A stretch of DNA of 64,000 nucleotides from Nostoc paludosum FACHB-159 (GCF_014698835.1 NZ_JACJTU010000013.1:1-64000); one strand, 5' to 3'; counted from the stretch's first letter, positions 32,502 through 42,396 are shown. Made by a program: numbers and translations. The notes: generated by a model from the sequence alone, not told the origin.

Positions 32502-33143
32502 AGATAATTCTTTTACCTTTTCAGTAAGCCAATCGACACGATCCTTACCCCAAAACTTTTCGCCTTCAACCACCCAGGTTGGTACACCAGGACAGCCAAA
32601 TCGATCGTATTCTGCCAAAGCTTCAATTGCAGCTTGTTTAGCTGCTTCGCCTTGGGCTAATTCTAGAATGCGAACGCCACCCAACCCAACATCATCGGCA
32701 ATTTTTCTAATCACAGACTCATCGTTGACATCAAGCAAGTCAACATAACTGGCTCGAAAAAAAGCAGCATCCAAAAGATGCTCCTTCCCGCTTCCACGAG
32801 CAGCGTAATATGCTCTAGCGGGAAGTTCTTCCCGACTAAATTTCATTTCCTGCCAGCGCTTTACCCACCTTCGGAATTCATCAAGCTCCTTGAATCGAAT
32901 TTCAATGCCGTACTTTTTCGCCCACCGCAGGCAATCTTCTTTGTGATACAACGATACGGCCGCGCTTTCACTTCCTCCTTGGAGATCGGCAACCTTAATA
33001 CCTCGCTCCTTGGGAATGTAAATCGGTCGTCGTTCAATATCAACAGGTAACCCCTGCAAGGATCTTTGGGCAAGAATGATCCCAATGTATGAATTTGCCG
33101 AGTGGTATATTGAATAGGAGTAAACTTTGATTCGCTGCGACAT
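32484..33143 (-). CDS. DsbA-like / 2-hydroxychromene-2-carboxylate isomerase-family protein
   Basis: 219 aa. Thioredoxin-fold DSBA domain of the HCCA-isomerase type: N-terminal YSYSIYHSANSYIGIILAQR (no CxxC, Ser in the place used to contact glutathione), helical insertion, and C-terminal cis-Pro loop RFGCPGVPTWVVEGEKFWGKDRVDWL. Members are glutathione-dependent isomerases or oxidoreductases in the cytosol. No signal peptide. The substrate is unknown. Confidence 0.85.
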   Translation of the reverse strand: MSQRIKVYSYSIYHSANSYIGIILAQRSLQGLPVDIERRPIYIPKERGIKVADLQGGSESAAVSLYHKEDCLRWAKKYGIEIRFKELDEFRRWVKRWQEMKFSREELPARAYYAARGSGKEHLLDAAFFRASYVDLLDVNDESVIRKIADDVGLGGVRILELAQGEAAKQAAIEALAEYDRFGCPGVPTWVVEGEKFWGKDRVDWLTEKVKELSLRTAL

Positions 33144-33185
33144 ATATTCTTCTATAGCTATCTAAATTAATTCGCTATTTTGATA

Positions 33186-33815
33186 TTAAATTTGGCTTTT
33201 AACCCATTGGCGAAATTCTTTCACTAATTCCAAATAATCTTTTTCTCCTACCTGCTTTAAAAAATGAGAAATCTCTATGAGTGGCAAATTGGGAAATGCT
33301 AAACTCTGTTGAACAGATATATATTTTTGATTTTCTAAAACGTTAATAGTAAAAGTCTTGCCATCATATCGCCAAATTTCAGGCACACCCATATCAGCAT
33401 AAACTTGAAAGCGATTTTTAGAGCTGCTAGTAATATCAACTTCTACTACTAAATCTGGTGGTGGATCTTCCGCTAAATCTATTCTTTTTTTGCCTTTTAT
33501 GGCATTAATATTTCCAATGTAAAAGCATTCATCTGGTTCTGCGCCACTCAGTTCTGGACGTTTAAAAGTGGTAGAACCAAGGCAGTCAATTCTAATTTCT
33601 AGTTCTTCTGCGAGAGTTTCGACAAATCGAGACGCAATTCTTTTGTATCGTTCATGTTCAGGTGAAGGAACCATGATTTCTAGAGTACCTCGATTGTAAG
33701 TAAGGCGAAGGCGGCGGTTAACACTAAGTTCAGCTAGCAAGTTTTCATAGGTTTGCCAACTGATACCTGATAAGTGGATGATTTCTGTGGGTTGAATGAG
33801 AGTGTTGCTAGTCAT
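33186..33815 (-). CDS. Uma2-family (DUF820) nuclease-like protein, copy 2
   Basis: 209 aa paralogue of the protein at 5057-5704: RLTYNRGTLEIMVPSPEHER, DCLGSTTFKRPEL, EPDECFYIGN, DLAEDPPPDLVVEVDITS with the acidic residues of the PD-(D/E)XK fold, then VPEIWRYDGKTFTINVL. Complete length. The role of the family is unknown. It follows the DsbA-like gene's start on the same strand (42 bases between), but is probably a separate unit. Confidence 0.88.
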   Translation of the reverse strand: MTSNTLIQPTEIIHLSGISWQTYENLLAELSVNRRLRLTYNRGTLEIMVPSPEHERYKRIASRFVETLAEELEIRIDCLGSTTFKRPELSGAEPDECFYIGNINAIKGKKRIDLAEDPPPDLVVEVDITSSSKNRFQVYADMGVPEIWRYDGKTFTINVLENQKYISVQQSLAFPNLPLIEISHFLKQVGEKDYLELVKEFRQWVKSQI

Positions 33816-34011
33816 AGCTATCTCTTGAGTATTTATTTGCTAAGTTGCCGATTTTTGGATGTCAGTTCAACAAACGTAGGTATCTAGTTGCTACAGTCGG
33901 GGTGAAAACTACTAAGCTGGTAAATAGCACGTTTAAACTTTACCGGAAAATCTAAATCGCATTCATCGGCGGTTTACAATTCCTCACTGGCGAACTACCT
34001 GTAATTACATT

Positions 34012-35475
34012 ATGTTTGATGCTCTATCTGACCGTTTAGAAGCCGCCTGGAAAAAACTGCGGGGACAGGACAAAATTTCTCAATCCAACATTCAAGACGC
34101 TTTGCGGGAAGTGCGCCGCGCTTTGTTGGAAGCAGATGTCAATCTCCAGGTAGTCAAAGATTTTATTACCGAAGTCGAAACCAAGGCACAGGGAGCCGAG
34201 GTAATCTCCGGCGTGCGACCTGAGCAACAGTTCATCAAAATTGTTCACGATGAGCTAGTGCAGGTGATGGGGGATGAGAATGTTCCTTTAGTAGAAGCTC
34301 AAGAACAGCCTACTATCGTGCTAATGGCTGGGTTGCAAGGTACTGGTAAAACCACCGCAACTGCCAAGTTGGCTTTACATCTGAGGAAATTAGATCGTAG
34401 TTGCTTGTTGGTGGCGACAGACGTGTATCGCCCAGCAGCGATCGACCAGTTGATAACGCTGGGTAAGCAAATTGACGTACCAGTTTTTGAACTCGGAAGC
34501 GATGCAGATCCTGTAGAAATAGCACGGCAAGGTGTAGAGCGCGGCAAAGCAGAAGGTGTAAATACAGTAATTATTGATACTGCTGGGCGTCTGCAAATTG
34601 ACGAGGAGATGATGGCGGAATTAGCCCGCATCAAAGAAACAGTCCAACCCGACGAAACTCTGTTGGTGGTGGACGCTATGACTGGTCAAGAAGCAGCCAA
34701 TTTGACCCGCACCTTCCACGAGCAAATCGGGATTACTGGGGCGATTCTCACCAAACTCGATGGTGATAGCCGGGGGGGTGCGGCGCTGTCAGTCCGACGG
34801 ATTTCGGGAGCGCCAATTAAGTTTGTGGGTGTCGGCGAAAAAGTCGAGGCACTGCAACCCTTTTATCCCGATCGCATGGCATCCCGGATTCTGGGAATGG
34901 GTGATGTTCTTACTTTAGTAGAAAAAGCCCAGGAAGAAATTGATTTAGCAGATGCCGAGAAAATGCAGGAGAAAATCCTGACGGCGAAGTTCGACTTTAC
35001 CGACTTTCTCAAACAACTGCGCCTATTGAAAAACATGGGTTCGCTGGGAGGAATCATGAAGCTGATTCCAGGGATGAACAAACTCTCAGACGACCAGCTA
35101 AAACATGGAGAAACCCAACTCAAGCGCTGTGAAGCGATGATTAACTCCATGACCCGCCAAGAACGCCAAGACCCCGATTTATTAGCCAGTTCTCCGAGTC
35201 GCCGACGACGGATTGCTGCTGGTTCAGGCTACAAAGAACCCGACGTGAGTAAACTCGTAGCTGACTTTCAAAAAATGCGATCGCTCATGCAACAAATGGG
35301 TCAAGGTGGCGGCTTACCTGGAATGCCAGGAATGTTCGGTGGCGGTATGGGCAGCCCCTTTGGAGGTGGAGGCAATCGTGCCCCAGCCCCCGGATGGCGA
35401 GGTTACAATACTGGCGCCCCAGCCGCGAAAAAGAAAAAGAAAGATAAAAAGAAAAAAGGATTCGGTAATCTTTAG
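34012..35475 (+). CDS. ffh: Signal recognition particle protein Ffh (SRP54)
   Basis: 487 aa GTPase that binds signal sequences of nascent membrane proteins and, with 4.5S RNA and FtsY, delivers ribosomes to the membrane. N domain (residues 1-90), G domain with GLQGTGKTTATAKL, DVYRPAAIDQL, DTAGRLQID and TKLDGDSRGG, then the Met-rich M domain (MGSLGGIMKLIPGMNKLSD, SMTRQERQDPDLL). The tail is Gly/Met-rich (QQMGQGGGLPGMPGMFGGGM) and ends in a Lys run. It is followed by rpsP and the KH protein gene, a widespread bacterial order. The predicted start MFDALSDRLEAAWKKLRG fits the family. Confidence 0.98.
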   Translation: MFDALSDRLEAAWKKLRGQDKISQSNIQDALREVRRALLEADVNLQVVKDFITEVETKAQGAEVISGVRPEQQFIKIVHDELVQVMGDENVPLVEAQEQPTIVLMAGLQGTGKTTATAKLALHLRKLDRSCLLVATDVYRPAAIDQLITLGKQIDVPVFELGSDADPVEIARQGVERGKAEGVNTVIIDTAGRLQIDEEMMAELARIKETVQPDETLLVVDAMTGQEAANLTRTFHEQIGITGAILTKLDGDSRGGAALSVRRISGAPIKFVGVGEKVEALQPFYPDRMASRILGMGDVLTLVEKAQEEIDLADAEKMQEKILTAKFDFTDFLKQLRLLKNMGSLGGIMKLIPGMNKLSDDQLKHGETQLKRCEAMINSMTRQERQDPDLLASSPSRRRRIAAGSGYKEPDVSKLVADFQKMRSLMQQMGQGGGLPGMPGMFGGGMGSPFGGGGNRAPAPGWRGYNTGAPAAKKKKKDKKKKGFGNL

Positions 35476-35656
35476 GAATTGGGCATGGGGCATGGGGCAT
35501 GGGGCATGAAGAAGAAGAGCTATTGAGGCAGGGGAAGAAATAACAACCATTGCCCATTGCCCATTGCCCATTGCCCAGACAATAGCATCAAACACTAGAC
35601 GAGTGCTAGAATTAGCATTTCGGCATACCTAACAACAGGAGAATGATTCTTCAACC

Positions 35657-35917
35657 ATGATCAAACTGCGCTTGAAGCGATACGGTAAAAAGCGGGAAGC
35701 AAGTTACCGCATTGTCGCCATTAACAGCCTCGCTCGCCGCGATGGTCGTCCCTTAGAAGAGTTGGGATTCTATAACCCCAGAACCGATGAAGTGCGACTA
35801 GATGTTCCCGGCATCGTCAAGCGACTACAACAAGGCGCTCAACCTACTGACACGGTACGTCGCATCCTAGTAAAAGCCAATGTTTTTGAACAGGTCAGTG
35901 CTACAGCCGCATCATAA
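35657..35917 (+). CDS. rpsP: 30S ribosomal protein S16
   Basis: 86 aa: [38 protein letters not shown] and [15 protein letters not shown] are diagnostic of S16, an assembly protein of the small subunit. Between ffh and rpsP (35476-35656) are GGGCATG-type heptamers (35482-35507) and their complement (35550-35578). GGAG is 13 bases before the ATG. Confidence 0.98.
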   Translation: MIKLRLKRYGKKREASYRIVAINSLARRDGRPLEELGFYNPRTDEVRLDVPGIVKRLQQGAQPTDTVRRILVKANVFEQVSATAAS

Positions 35918-36314
35918 TTTCGGAACCAAATCTCCAAAAGCTAGTCCAAACTACGTTGGGCTGGTTAAATTTTTGGTGCAGCCGTTTTTAGAATCTCCAC
36001 AGACTTTAAGCGTCGATAGTGAAATTTCCCAAACCCTAAACCGAGTTTGGATTCGCATCGCCTTTGACAGCACAGATAAAGGAAAAGTGTTTGGTCGAGG
36101 AGGACGCAATATTCAGGCCATTCGTACAGTAATTGCCGCAGCCGCAGCCGCAGTTGGGCAATCGGTATACCTGGATATCTACGGCAGCACCACTCCAGGT
36201 CGGGAGGGTATGTCTTTTGATGAAGACTCAGAAGAGCGATCGCCGCCACCACCAAAAACAAGAGAACCACGAACAAATGGGCCTAAACCCATTGTTAAAC
36301 CCCGGACTCGCTAG
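35880..36314 (+). CDS. KH-domain RNA-binding protein (KhpA-like)
   Basis: Up to 144 aa. The KH core has [18 protein letters not shown], the GxxG loop that binds single-stranded RNA, preceded by a conserved [19 protein letters not shown]. The Ser/Pro/Arg-rich tail is cyanobacterial. All available starts (ATG 35880, TTG 35886, GTG 35898) lie inside the end of rpsP in another frame, so the two genes overlap by 20-38 bases and are translationally coupled. Position after rpsP matches KhpA of many bacteria. Confidence 0.92.
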   Translation: MFLNRSVLQPHHNFGTKSPKASPNYVGLVKFLVQPFLESPQTLSVDSEISQTLNRVWIRIAFDSTDKGKVFGRGGRNIQAIRTVIAAAAAAVGQSVYLDIYGSTTPGREGMSFDEDSEERSPPPPKTREPRTNGPKPIVKPRTR

Positions 36315-36498
36315 ATTAAAACTAGAGCAAAAGTCTGAGCGGAGATGACCACAACCGCTCAGAATTTTTGTGGCGGTGAAAAACTGGCAAAAAGATTTTT
36401 TGATCTTTTTTGTCCCTCTTGAGCAATTACATACTGCTAAAAGTAGATGATAGTAATGTGCAACTATGATTTTCCCTGTAAGGAGGTGAAACCAGGGA

Positions 36499-36672
36499 GT
36501 GGCTGAAATTCGTTTAGGTGAAAATGAGTCCATTGACTCCGCACTAAGACGCTTTAAAAAGAAAATTCAAAAAGCTGGAATTTTATCCGAAGTCAAACGT
36601 CGGGAAAGATACGAAAAACCCAGTTTGCGTCGTAAGCGCAAAGCAGAAGTCGCACGTAGGGGTGGCCGTTAA
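36499..36672 (+). CDS. rpsU: 30S ribosomal protein S21 (GTG start)
   Basis: 57 aa read directly from the DNA: starts [19 protein letters not shown] (Met from GTG), continues [20 protein letters not shown] and ends in a very basic [18 protein letters not shown]. This is the complete S21 of cyanobacteria. A near-perfect ribosome site AAGGAGGTG is ten bases before the GTG, deciding the start. S21 acts in translation initiation in the small subunit. It is 184 bases after the KH gene on the same strand. Confidence 0.95.
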   Translation: MAEIRLGENESIDSALRRFKKKIQKAGILSEVKRRERYEKPSLRRKRKAEVARRGGR

Positions 36673-37043
36673 TAAGGGACTGACAAATAAAAAATATCTA
36701 ATTAATTTTTGTGGGTTGGGCATCTTGCCGAGTCCATAGGGCAGGCGACACACCTAGCCCACAATTAATAGTAATTTATTTGTGAGAGTTCCTAAATCAA
36801 GCTGATGTCAATTAATTTTGGATTTTAGATTTGCGATCGCGTAGCTGTCCCGGATTATTATCTGCGACAAGCTACGCTTAATTTACTCACTATTGTAGAG
36901 GTATAAGTATCTTTGAGATTTGTTGCGTCCACAAGGTTGGATATGTAGCAAACTTTGAGAATTAAACTACTAAAAAAACAATTCCAAAATCCAAATTGTG
37001 CTGAAACCGCATCAAAGGTGCGAGCAAAATTTAAAAATTACTT
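36673..37043. other. Intergenic region with short inverted elements
   Basis: Contains an imperfect inverted element TTGTGGGTTGGGCATCTTGCC ... GGGCAGG ... CCTAGCCCACAA at about 36707-36766, of a type also seen near 48665-48690, and AT-rich DNA before phoH. It may include an rpsU terminator. No gene is visible. Confidence 0.45.
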
Positions 37044-37997
37044 ATGGTAGGTGCTTCAACAATTCAGTTACCGAATATTTCCAGTGCCATCGCTCTTGCA
37101 GGAGATGGAGAAGAAAATCTCAAATTCCTATCTCACCAAACAGGAGCTAATTTGGTGTTGCGCGGACAGGAATTACTGATTTCTGGTACAGATAACCAAA
37201 TTGAACTAGCTACGAAATTAGTGCGATCGCTTGAAGAACTCTGGACTAAAGGCAATACGATTTCCAGTGCCGATATTTTAACAGCTCGTCAAGCCATAGA
37301 TAGCGATCGGCAAGGCGAACTGCAAGATTTACAACGAGATGTCCTCGCCAGAAGTCGTCGCGGCGAAGAAATCCGCGCCAAAACCTTTCGCCAACGTCAA
37401 TACATCGACGCAATACGCAAGCGAGACCTCACCTTTGGTATTGGGCCTGCTGGTACAGGTAAGACTTATCTCGCTGTGGTTGTGGCCGTCCAAGCACTCC
37501 TAGCCAACCAGTTTGAAAAAATCATTTTAACTCGCCCTGCCGTGGAAGCAGGTGAACGACTCGGCTTTTTACCTGGAGACTTACAGCAGAAAGTCAACCC
37601 CTACCTCCGCCCACTTTACGATGCTATTTATGAATTCATCGACCCAGAAAAAGTACCCAATTTAATGGAACGGGGTGTGATTGAAGTTGCACCACTCGCC
37701 TATATGCGAGGACGTACTCTCAATAACGCCTTTGTAATTGTGGATGAAGCCCAAAACACTACACCAGGTCAAATGAAAATGGTTTTGACTCGTTTGGGCT
37801 TTCGTTCCAAAATGGTGATTACAGGTGACATTACACAGACTGACTTGCCACTCAACCAACCATCAGGTCTAAAAATAGCGTTGCAAATTTTAAAAAACGT
37901 TGAAGGCATTGCCTTTTGTGAATTTTCCCAAAAAGATGTCGTTCGTAATCCTTTAGTTCAGCGCATTGTCGCCGCCTATGAAAAACATGAAAAATAG
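37044..37997 (+). CDS. phoH: PhoH-family ATPase
   Basis: 317 aa. N-terminal KH-like segment (NLKFLSHQTGANLVLRGQEL), then the P-loop ATPase with Walker A FGIGPAGTGKTYLAV and Walker B AFVIVDEAQNTTPGQMKMVL, and MVITGDITQTDLP. PhoH proteins are thought to act as RNA helicase-like ATPases with YbeY in ribosome quality control; the name derives from phosphate regulation in E. coli. Complete length; no obvious Pho box was identified upstream. Confidence 0.95.
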   Translation: MVGASTIQLPNISSAIALAGDGEENLKFLSHQTGANLVLRGQELLISGTDNQIELATKLVRSLEELWTKGNTISSADILTARQAIDSDRQGELQDLQRDVLARSRRGEEIRAKTFRQRQYIDAIRKRDLTFGIGPAGTGKTYLAVVVAVQALLANQFEKIILTRPAVEAGERLGFLPGDLQQKVNPYLRPLYDAIYEFIDPEKVPNLMERGVIEVAPLAYMRGRTLNNAFVIVDEAQNTTPGQMKMVLTRLGFRSKMVITGDITQTDLPLNQPSGLKIALQILKNVEGIAFCEFSQKDVVRNPLVQRIVAAYEKHEK

Positions 37998-38166
37998 ATG
38001 TGGAGCATAGGGCATGGGGCATGGGGCATGGGGGAGATGAGGGACACAAAAGAAGTTGCAGTAAGCCTTTTCCCTTTGCCTGCCAACCTTTTTTCCATGC
38101 CCAATGCCCTATGCCCCATGCCCAATGCCCAATGCCCAACGACTAATAACTAAGGACAAATAACAA

Positions 38167-38571
38167 ATGACCACAACATTAAAAGAATTTTTAGCAGCTT
38201 GTGAAAATCTCGGAACTTTGCGTCTAATTGTTACTAGTAGTGCTGCTGTTTTAGAAGCAAGAGGTAAGCTAGAAAAACTCTTTTATGCAGAATTACCCAA
38301 AGGAAAATACGCGAATATGCACACCGAAGGTTTTGAATTTCACTTGAATATGGACAAAATTATTCAAGTGAAATTTGAAACTGGTGAAGCGAAAAGAGGT
38401 AATTTTACAACTTATGCCATTCGGTTTTTAGATGATAAACAAGAGCCAGCTTTAAGCTTATTTTTGCAATGGGGTAAACCAGGAGAATATGAACCAGGTC
38501 AAGTGGAAAATTGGCAGACTTTAAAAGAAAAGTATGGGGAAATTTGGCAACCCTTACCCGCAGAAATTTAA
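38167..38571 (+). CDS. ChuX/HutX-family heme-utilisation-like protein
   Basis: 134 aa. The pattern LRLIVTSSAAVLEARGKLEKLFYAE followed by KGKYANMHTEGFEFHLNMDK and FLQWGKPGEYEPGQVENWQTL fits the ChuX/HutX heme-trafficking fold. In cyanobacteria these small single-domain proteins have no proven role; heme storage or degradation is inferred. It is preceded by GGGCATG/CATGCCC STRRs at 38000-38140 that form inverted arms. Confidence 0.75.
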   Translation: MTTTLKEFLAACENLGTLRLIVTSSAAVLEARGKLEKLFYAELPKGKYANMHTEGFEFHLNMDKIIQVKFETGEAKRGNFTTYAIRFLDDKQEPALSLFLQWGKPGEYEPGQVENWQTLKEKYGEIWQPLPAEI

Positions 38572-38613
38572 TTAAACATTTGATGAAATTAATTCTGCCT
38601 TATCCGAAACCTT

Positions 38614-38662
38614 TGTAGAGACGTAGCAATGCTACGTCTCTACACGCAATGCTACGTCTCTA
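38614..38662. repeat. TGTAGAGACGT palindrome
   Basis: TGTAGAGACGTAGCA and TGCTACGTCTCTACA form a nearly perfect 14-15 bp stem with a one-base loop, followed by a second and third partial copy of the arm. The same family occurs at 43631-43663 and, with other centre bases, at 41912-41939. It sits between convergent genes, where it could serve as a terminator. Confidence 0.8.
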
Positions 38663-38667
38663 CGTCT

Positions 38668-39006
38668 CTACACAGATAGGGGTGGAGGAAATCGAATATC
38701 TGCACTGAATTGTTCGACATTCACACTGCGATAAATCGGTAAAACGTATTCTAAATTTTCGTGGGGGCGGGGAATAATATGATGAGAAAGCACCTCACCA
38801 CCGTTTACACGCAGCGCCGCCTTCAGCCCTGCCGTTATCGCCACATTCACATCGCCCACAACCCCACGAATTAACACGGTAATTCGTCCCAAATCAGTAT
38901 TTTCATAGCCAACAAGCGTAATACGGGCAGCTTTACACATGGCATCTCCCGCTTCAACTGCTCTGGGAACGCCGTAGACTTCAATCATACCTAGTGCCAA
39001 TGTCAT
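38668..39006 (-). CDS. CcmK-type carboxysome shell protein (BMC domain)
   Basis: 112 aa with a complete bacterial microcompartment domain: ALGMIEVYGVPRAVEAGDAM, KAARITLVGYENTDLGRITV, LIRGVVGDVNVAITAGLKAA, HHIIPRPHENLEYVLP. Hexamers of such proteins tile the carboxysome shell, and the loop around ENTDLG lines the pore. The pore loop differs from that of the major shell proteins CcmK1/2, so this is likely a minor paralogue with altered permeability. No other ccm or rbc gene is in the window, so it is a satellite locus. Which CcmK number it bears cannot be settled by eye. Confidence 0.9.
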   Translation of the reverse strand: MTLALGMIEVYGVPRAVEAGDAMCKAARITLVGYENTDLGRITVLIRGVVGDVNVAITAGLKAALRVNGGEVLSHHIIPRPHENLEYVLPIYRSVNVEQFSADIRFPPPLSV

Positions 39007-39154
39007 TTTGTTGCAAAGATTTTTGGAAACAGTATAAAGTTAGTTATTAAGGCATATTCTGTATTTTAAGAATAGGCAATATCTCTAAGTGCATTATTAT
39101 CCCATATATTCATTTTTAATCAATAAATAATGAACGTTTAATATAAGACTACTC

Positions 39155-39955
39155 ATGTTTATAATTAGGATAATTTGGAGTTTTTGCTTGCTGTTCTTAT
39201 TCCTACTGGGGAATGGTGAGGCTGTTGCAGGGGAATTGTCTGAACGCCTAGCTAATTTTCCTCAATGGGAAAAATTAACTTCCGTGCAACCAGCATCGGG
39301 TGATTTAGTTTACCCTGAGTGGATGGCTGGTACTTGGAAGGTAACAAGTACATTAGTAGATTTGGTTGCGCCTTTGGCACCAGATATTGTGACGCCAGGT
39401 TTTGAAGGTAATCGGCGACAATTAAATCAACCTGTAAGTTTTCTTGTAAGATTTATAAAAGAGCAACCACATGTCACTGGGTTTAAAATATTTCCTCCCA
39501 TAGATAGTAAATCACCAATTTTAGTAGCAGATAGAGCATTTAATAGTTTGAATTTGGCACGGGCTTCTTTAGGAAATGAAGCGGTGTTAGCAGTTAAAGT
39601 AGATCCAGATTCACCTAATCGTCAAATTACATTCTTGCGTAGCAGTCGTCAATTAGTTTCTACTGTTACTGCACGGGCTACAGAAACTACTCCTGATGGA
39701 AAGTTCATTACTACAGAGGTGTTTCAACAATTATTTAAAGGCAGTTCCCGCCCGTATTTAAATTCTGTAGAATCTACCACAGCTTACCACAAACTTATCG
39801 CTAATAATCCAGCAATTGAAGCAGATCAAGTGACTGCTGTTTATCTTTCACCGCAAGATCCAAATTACTTTGCCGCAGCTTCTCGCCCAGTTGCTCTTTA
39901 TCGCTATCACCTGGAATTTTTCCCTGAAAAAATGCTTACTAGTTCTAAGGAGTGA
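39155..39955 (+). CDS. Exported DUF6816-like cyanobacterial/plant protein
   Basis: 266 aa with an N-terminal signal peptide (MFIIRIIWSFCLLFLFLLGN, cleavage near GEAVAG). The mature part contains YPEWMAGTWKVTSTLVDLVAP, FLRSSRQLVSTVTARATE and VALYRYHLEFFP, a lipocalin-like beta-barrel pattern shared, as far as I can recall, with thylakoid-lumen proteins of plants. Function unknown; a lumenal or periplasmic location is likely. Adjacent to, but probably not functionally linked with, the ABC gene downstream. Confidence 0.7.
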   Translation: MFIIRIIWSFCLLFLFLLGNGEAVAGELSERLANFPQWEKLTSVQPASGDLVYPEWMAGTWKVTSTLVDLVAPLAPDIVTPGFEGNRRQLNQPVSFLVRFIKEQPHVTGFKIFPPIDSKSPILVADRAFNSLNLARASLGNEAVLAVKVDPDSPNRQITFLRSSRQLVSTVTARATETTPDGKFITTEVFQQLFKGSSRPYLNSVESTTAYHKLIANNPAIEADQVTAVYLSPQDPNYFAAASRPVALYRYHLEFFPEKMLTSSKE

Positions 39956-40043
39956 TTTCAATTATTAACTGTTGACTATTTTGTAGTATACTTGTAATCT
40001 GTAAGTTCCAAGTCAACGATCGCGCTCTTGGAAGGTGTGCATC

Positions 40044-41864
40044 ATGGCGACATTTCGAGATATTCTCAATTACTTTCGTCCTGAATGGAAGTTGAGTGTT
40101 TTCAGTATTACAGCATCTAGCATTTACGAAGTTATTGATTTAGTTGTACCTTATGCGATTGGGCAGATTTTAAATGTTTTGTCCAATCAACCGTTGGATA
40201 AACCCCTTGAAAGTGCGATCGCAACTGTTTCTAACATCATCAATTACCCAGTAAATAAATCTTTTTCTTTGGGATTATTACTAGGTTTAGTATTCCTTGT
40301 CACTGTAGTGAGAGCGCCAACACAGCCTTGGTTGACTGGTTGGTTTCACTGGGATATAGCTTTTAGGTCACGGCGAGATCAAAATCAAGCAGCAATCGCC
40401 AAAATTCTTACTTTGCCACTGGAATTTTATGATGAAAATAACCCCGGACGCATTGCCGGAAGAGTAGCCAGAGGTGTTAGTAACCACACTTGGGCGTATC
40501 CCGAAATTGCCGGACAGTTTATTCCTAAACTGATTCGCGTACTAGGAATTTTTGCTTTTATTTTGGTGATTGAGTGGCGAATTGCGATTTTATATCTAAT
40601 TTCCTTTGTAATTATTCTCAGCTTAAGCTTGAAGAATTTACAGCAATTGATTAGGTACGAAACTCGTCTGGATAAATATATGGAAGACACCGAAAGCCGG
40701 ACTTCCGAACTGATCACTAATATTAAAACGGTGAAAGCATTTGCTACAGAAGCTAGGGAACTCAAGCGGCAAAAGCAACGTTTAGACCGGGAACTAATGG
40801 TGCTTGATTATCGCATTCACGTAGGTTATGTGAAACTGGGTACTTGGCAAAAAACCGTAATTCAGTTTTGCGTGTTTATTATTTTGGGATTAACTTTAGC
40901 AGCAACAGTAGATGGGAGAATTTCCCTCGGTCACTTTATCATGACCTTAACTCTTTCTAGTATGGCTTATGCTGAACTAGAACCAATTAGTATTTTGGCA
41001 GAAGGTTTTGCCCGTCGTTATTCTTCTATGCTGCGGTTTCACGAATTTCTTCAAGAACCAACTGGATCTGATTCTGTTGGTCTTTTAGAAGAGAGTAATC
41101 AGGCAGAATCAGCTTATAAATTTAGTGGAAAAATTGAGTTTTCCCATCTCACTTTCGGATATGATGCCAACCGTCAAGTTTTGGAAGATATTAACTTGTT
41201 GATTGAACCATATCAAACAGTGGCATTAGTGGGGCGTTCTGGTTCTGGAAAGTCTACTTTAGTGAAATTGCTATTGCGATATTTTGCACCTCAATCAGGC
41301 CAAATTCTTATTGATGGTCAAGATATTCGCACTTTAGATGTAGGTAAATATAGACGAAGATTAGCGATCGTTCATCAGGAAGTAGACGTTTTTAACGGTA
41401 CCGTATTGGAAAATCTCACCTACGGTAGGCCGGATGCCAGTTTGGAGGAGGTTCAAGAAGCTTGTGAAATTGCCAGAGTTGATGAAGTAGTGCAGCACTT
41501 ACCCCAAGGTTATTACACCGTTGTCGGGGAAAGAGGCGTTCGCTTATCTGGAGGACAAAGACAACGTTTGGGAATTGCCAGGGCGTTGTTAGTGAAACCA
41601 GATGTGCTAGTTTTTGACGAAGCTACCTCCAGCTTAGATTATGAGTCAGAACGTTCAATTCAGCTAGCAATGCGATCGATTCAGGGTACTTGCACCACCA
41701 TTGTCATTGCCCACCGTCTGAGTACAGTACGGGAAGCAGATAAGATTGTAGTTCTAGATCGAGGAAGGATTGTAGAAGTCGGTAGCCACGATGAACTTTT
41801 ACGTCACAAGGGTATCTATCGCCGCTTGCACTCACTCCAAGAAACTGGAGAACTTTTAAGTTAG
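40044..41864 (+). CDS. ABC exporter, fused membrane and ATPase domains (MsbA/MDR type)
   Basis: About 606 aa from ATG 40044 (GGAAGG upstream; GTG 40035 is in frame). Six-helix ABC transmembrane domain to residue about 330, including the coupling motif ETRLDKYMEDTESRTSELIT, then a nucleotide-binding domain with GRSGSGKSTLV, LSGGQRQRLG and VLVFDEATSSLD. Homodimeric exporters of this kind move lipids, peptides or drugs out across the inner membrane; the substrate is unknown. It has no C39 or cNMP-like domain, so it is distinct from the HetC-like exporter. Confidence 0.93.
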   Translation: MATFRDILNYFRPEWKLSVFSITASSIYEVIDLVVPYAIGQILNVLSNQPLDKPLESAIATVSNIINYPVNKSFSLGLLLGLVFLVTVVRAPTQPWLTGWFHWDIAFRSRRDQNQAAIAKILTLPLEFYDENNPGRIAGRVARGVSNHTWAYPEIAGQFIPKLIRVLGIFAFILVIEWRIAILYLISFVIILSLSLKNLQQLIRYETRLDKYMEDTESRTSELITNIKTVKAFATEARELKRQKQRLDRELMVLDYRIHVGYVKLGTWQKTVIQFCVFIILGLTLAATVDGRISLGHFIMTLTLSSMAYAELEPISILAEGFARRYSSMLRFHEFLQEPTGSDSVGLLEESNQAESAYKFSGKIEFSHLTFGYDANRQVLEDINLLIEPYQTVALVGRSGSGKSTLVKLLLRYFAPQSGQILIDGQDIRTLDVGKYRRRLAIVHQEVDVFNGTVLENLTYGRPDASLEEVQEACEIARVDEVVQHLPQGYYTVVGERGVRLSGGQRQRLGIARALLVKPDVLVFDEATSSLDYESERSIQLAMRSIQGTCTTIVIAHRLSTVREADKIVVLDRGRIVEVGSHDELLRHKGIYRRLHSLQETGELLS

Positions 41865-42396
41865 GCAACATACACCAGATTGCAAGTTGGTGAGGTAAAG
41901 ATCGTAGTAGAGGCGCAAAACTTTGCGCCTCTACCTTGTACCTTACTAGAACGGAAAATGCTACATAACATCTAGCCATTCTTAATTTAAAAGAGGTATT
42001 TAGGTAAGAGCGAAAATTCAGAAATTAATTAGATAGCCATGATTAAATCTAAGATGTCATTGCAAGCGAAGCGAAGCAATCGCAAAGTCTCTGGGATTGC
42101 TTCGCTTCGCTCGCAATGACAGAGCATATTATATTTATTTATGTTCACCTACTTAGTATTTAGAATACCGGATGTTTAAAATATTTATTCAAATCAAGAA
42201 AAACTTTCTTGATTTTCATTATTGCAGCAATTTTTAGACCATCAAACGACGGGTTAGGGGCACACGAATGCTGTACCCCTACTAAAGATGTTCTTCAAAT
42301 AAATAACTAATTAAATTTGGCAAGACTTTGTTTCAGTTTGTATTTACTTTGCTAGCTGGAGGATTGATAAACGCTAGGATTTCACACAAAATTTTA
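41865..42396. repeat. Intergenic region with two interspersed palindromes
   Basis: At 41912-41939 GTAGAGGCGCAAA / TTTGCGCCTCTAC forms a 13 bp stem, a possible terminator for the ABC gene. At 42058-42121 TCATTGC-AAGCGAAGCGAAGCAATC pairs with GATTGCTTCGCTTCGCTCGCAATGA, a long stem around a 13-base centre. The rest is AT-rich, and no gene is seen. Confidence 0.75.
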
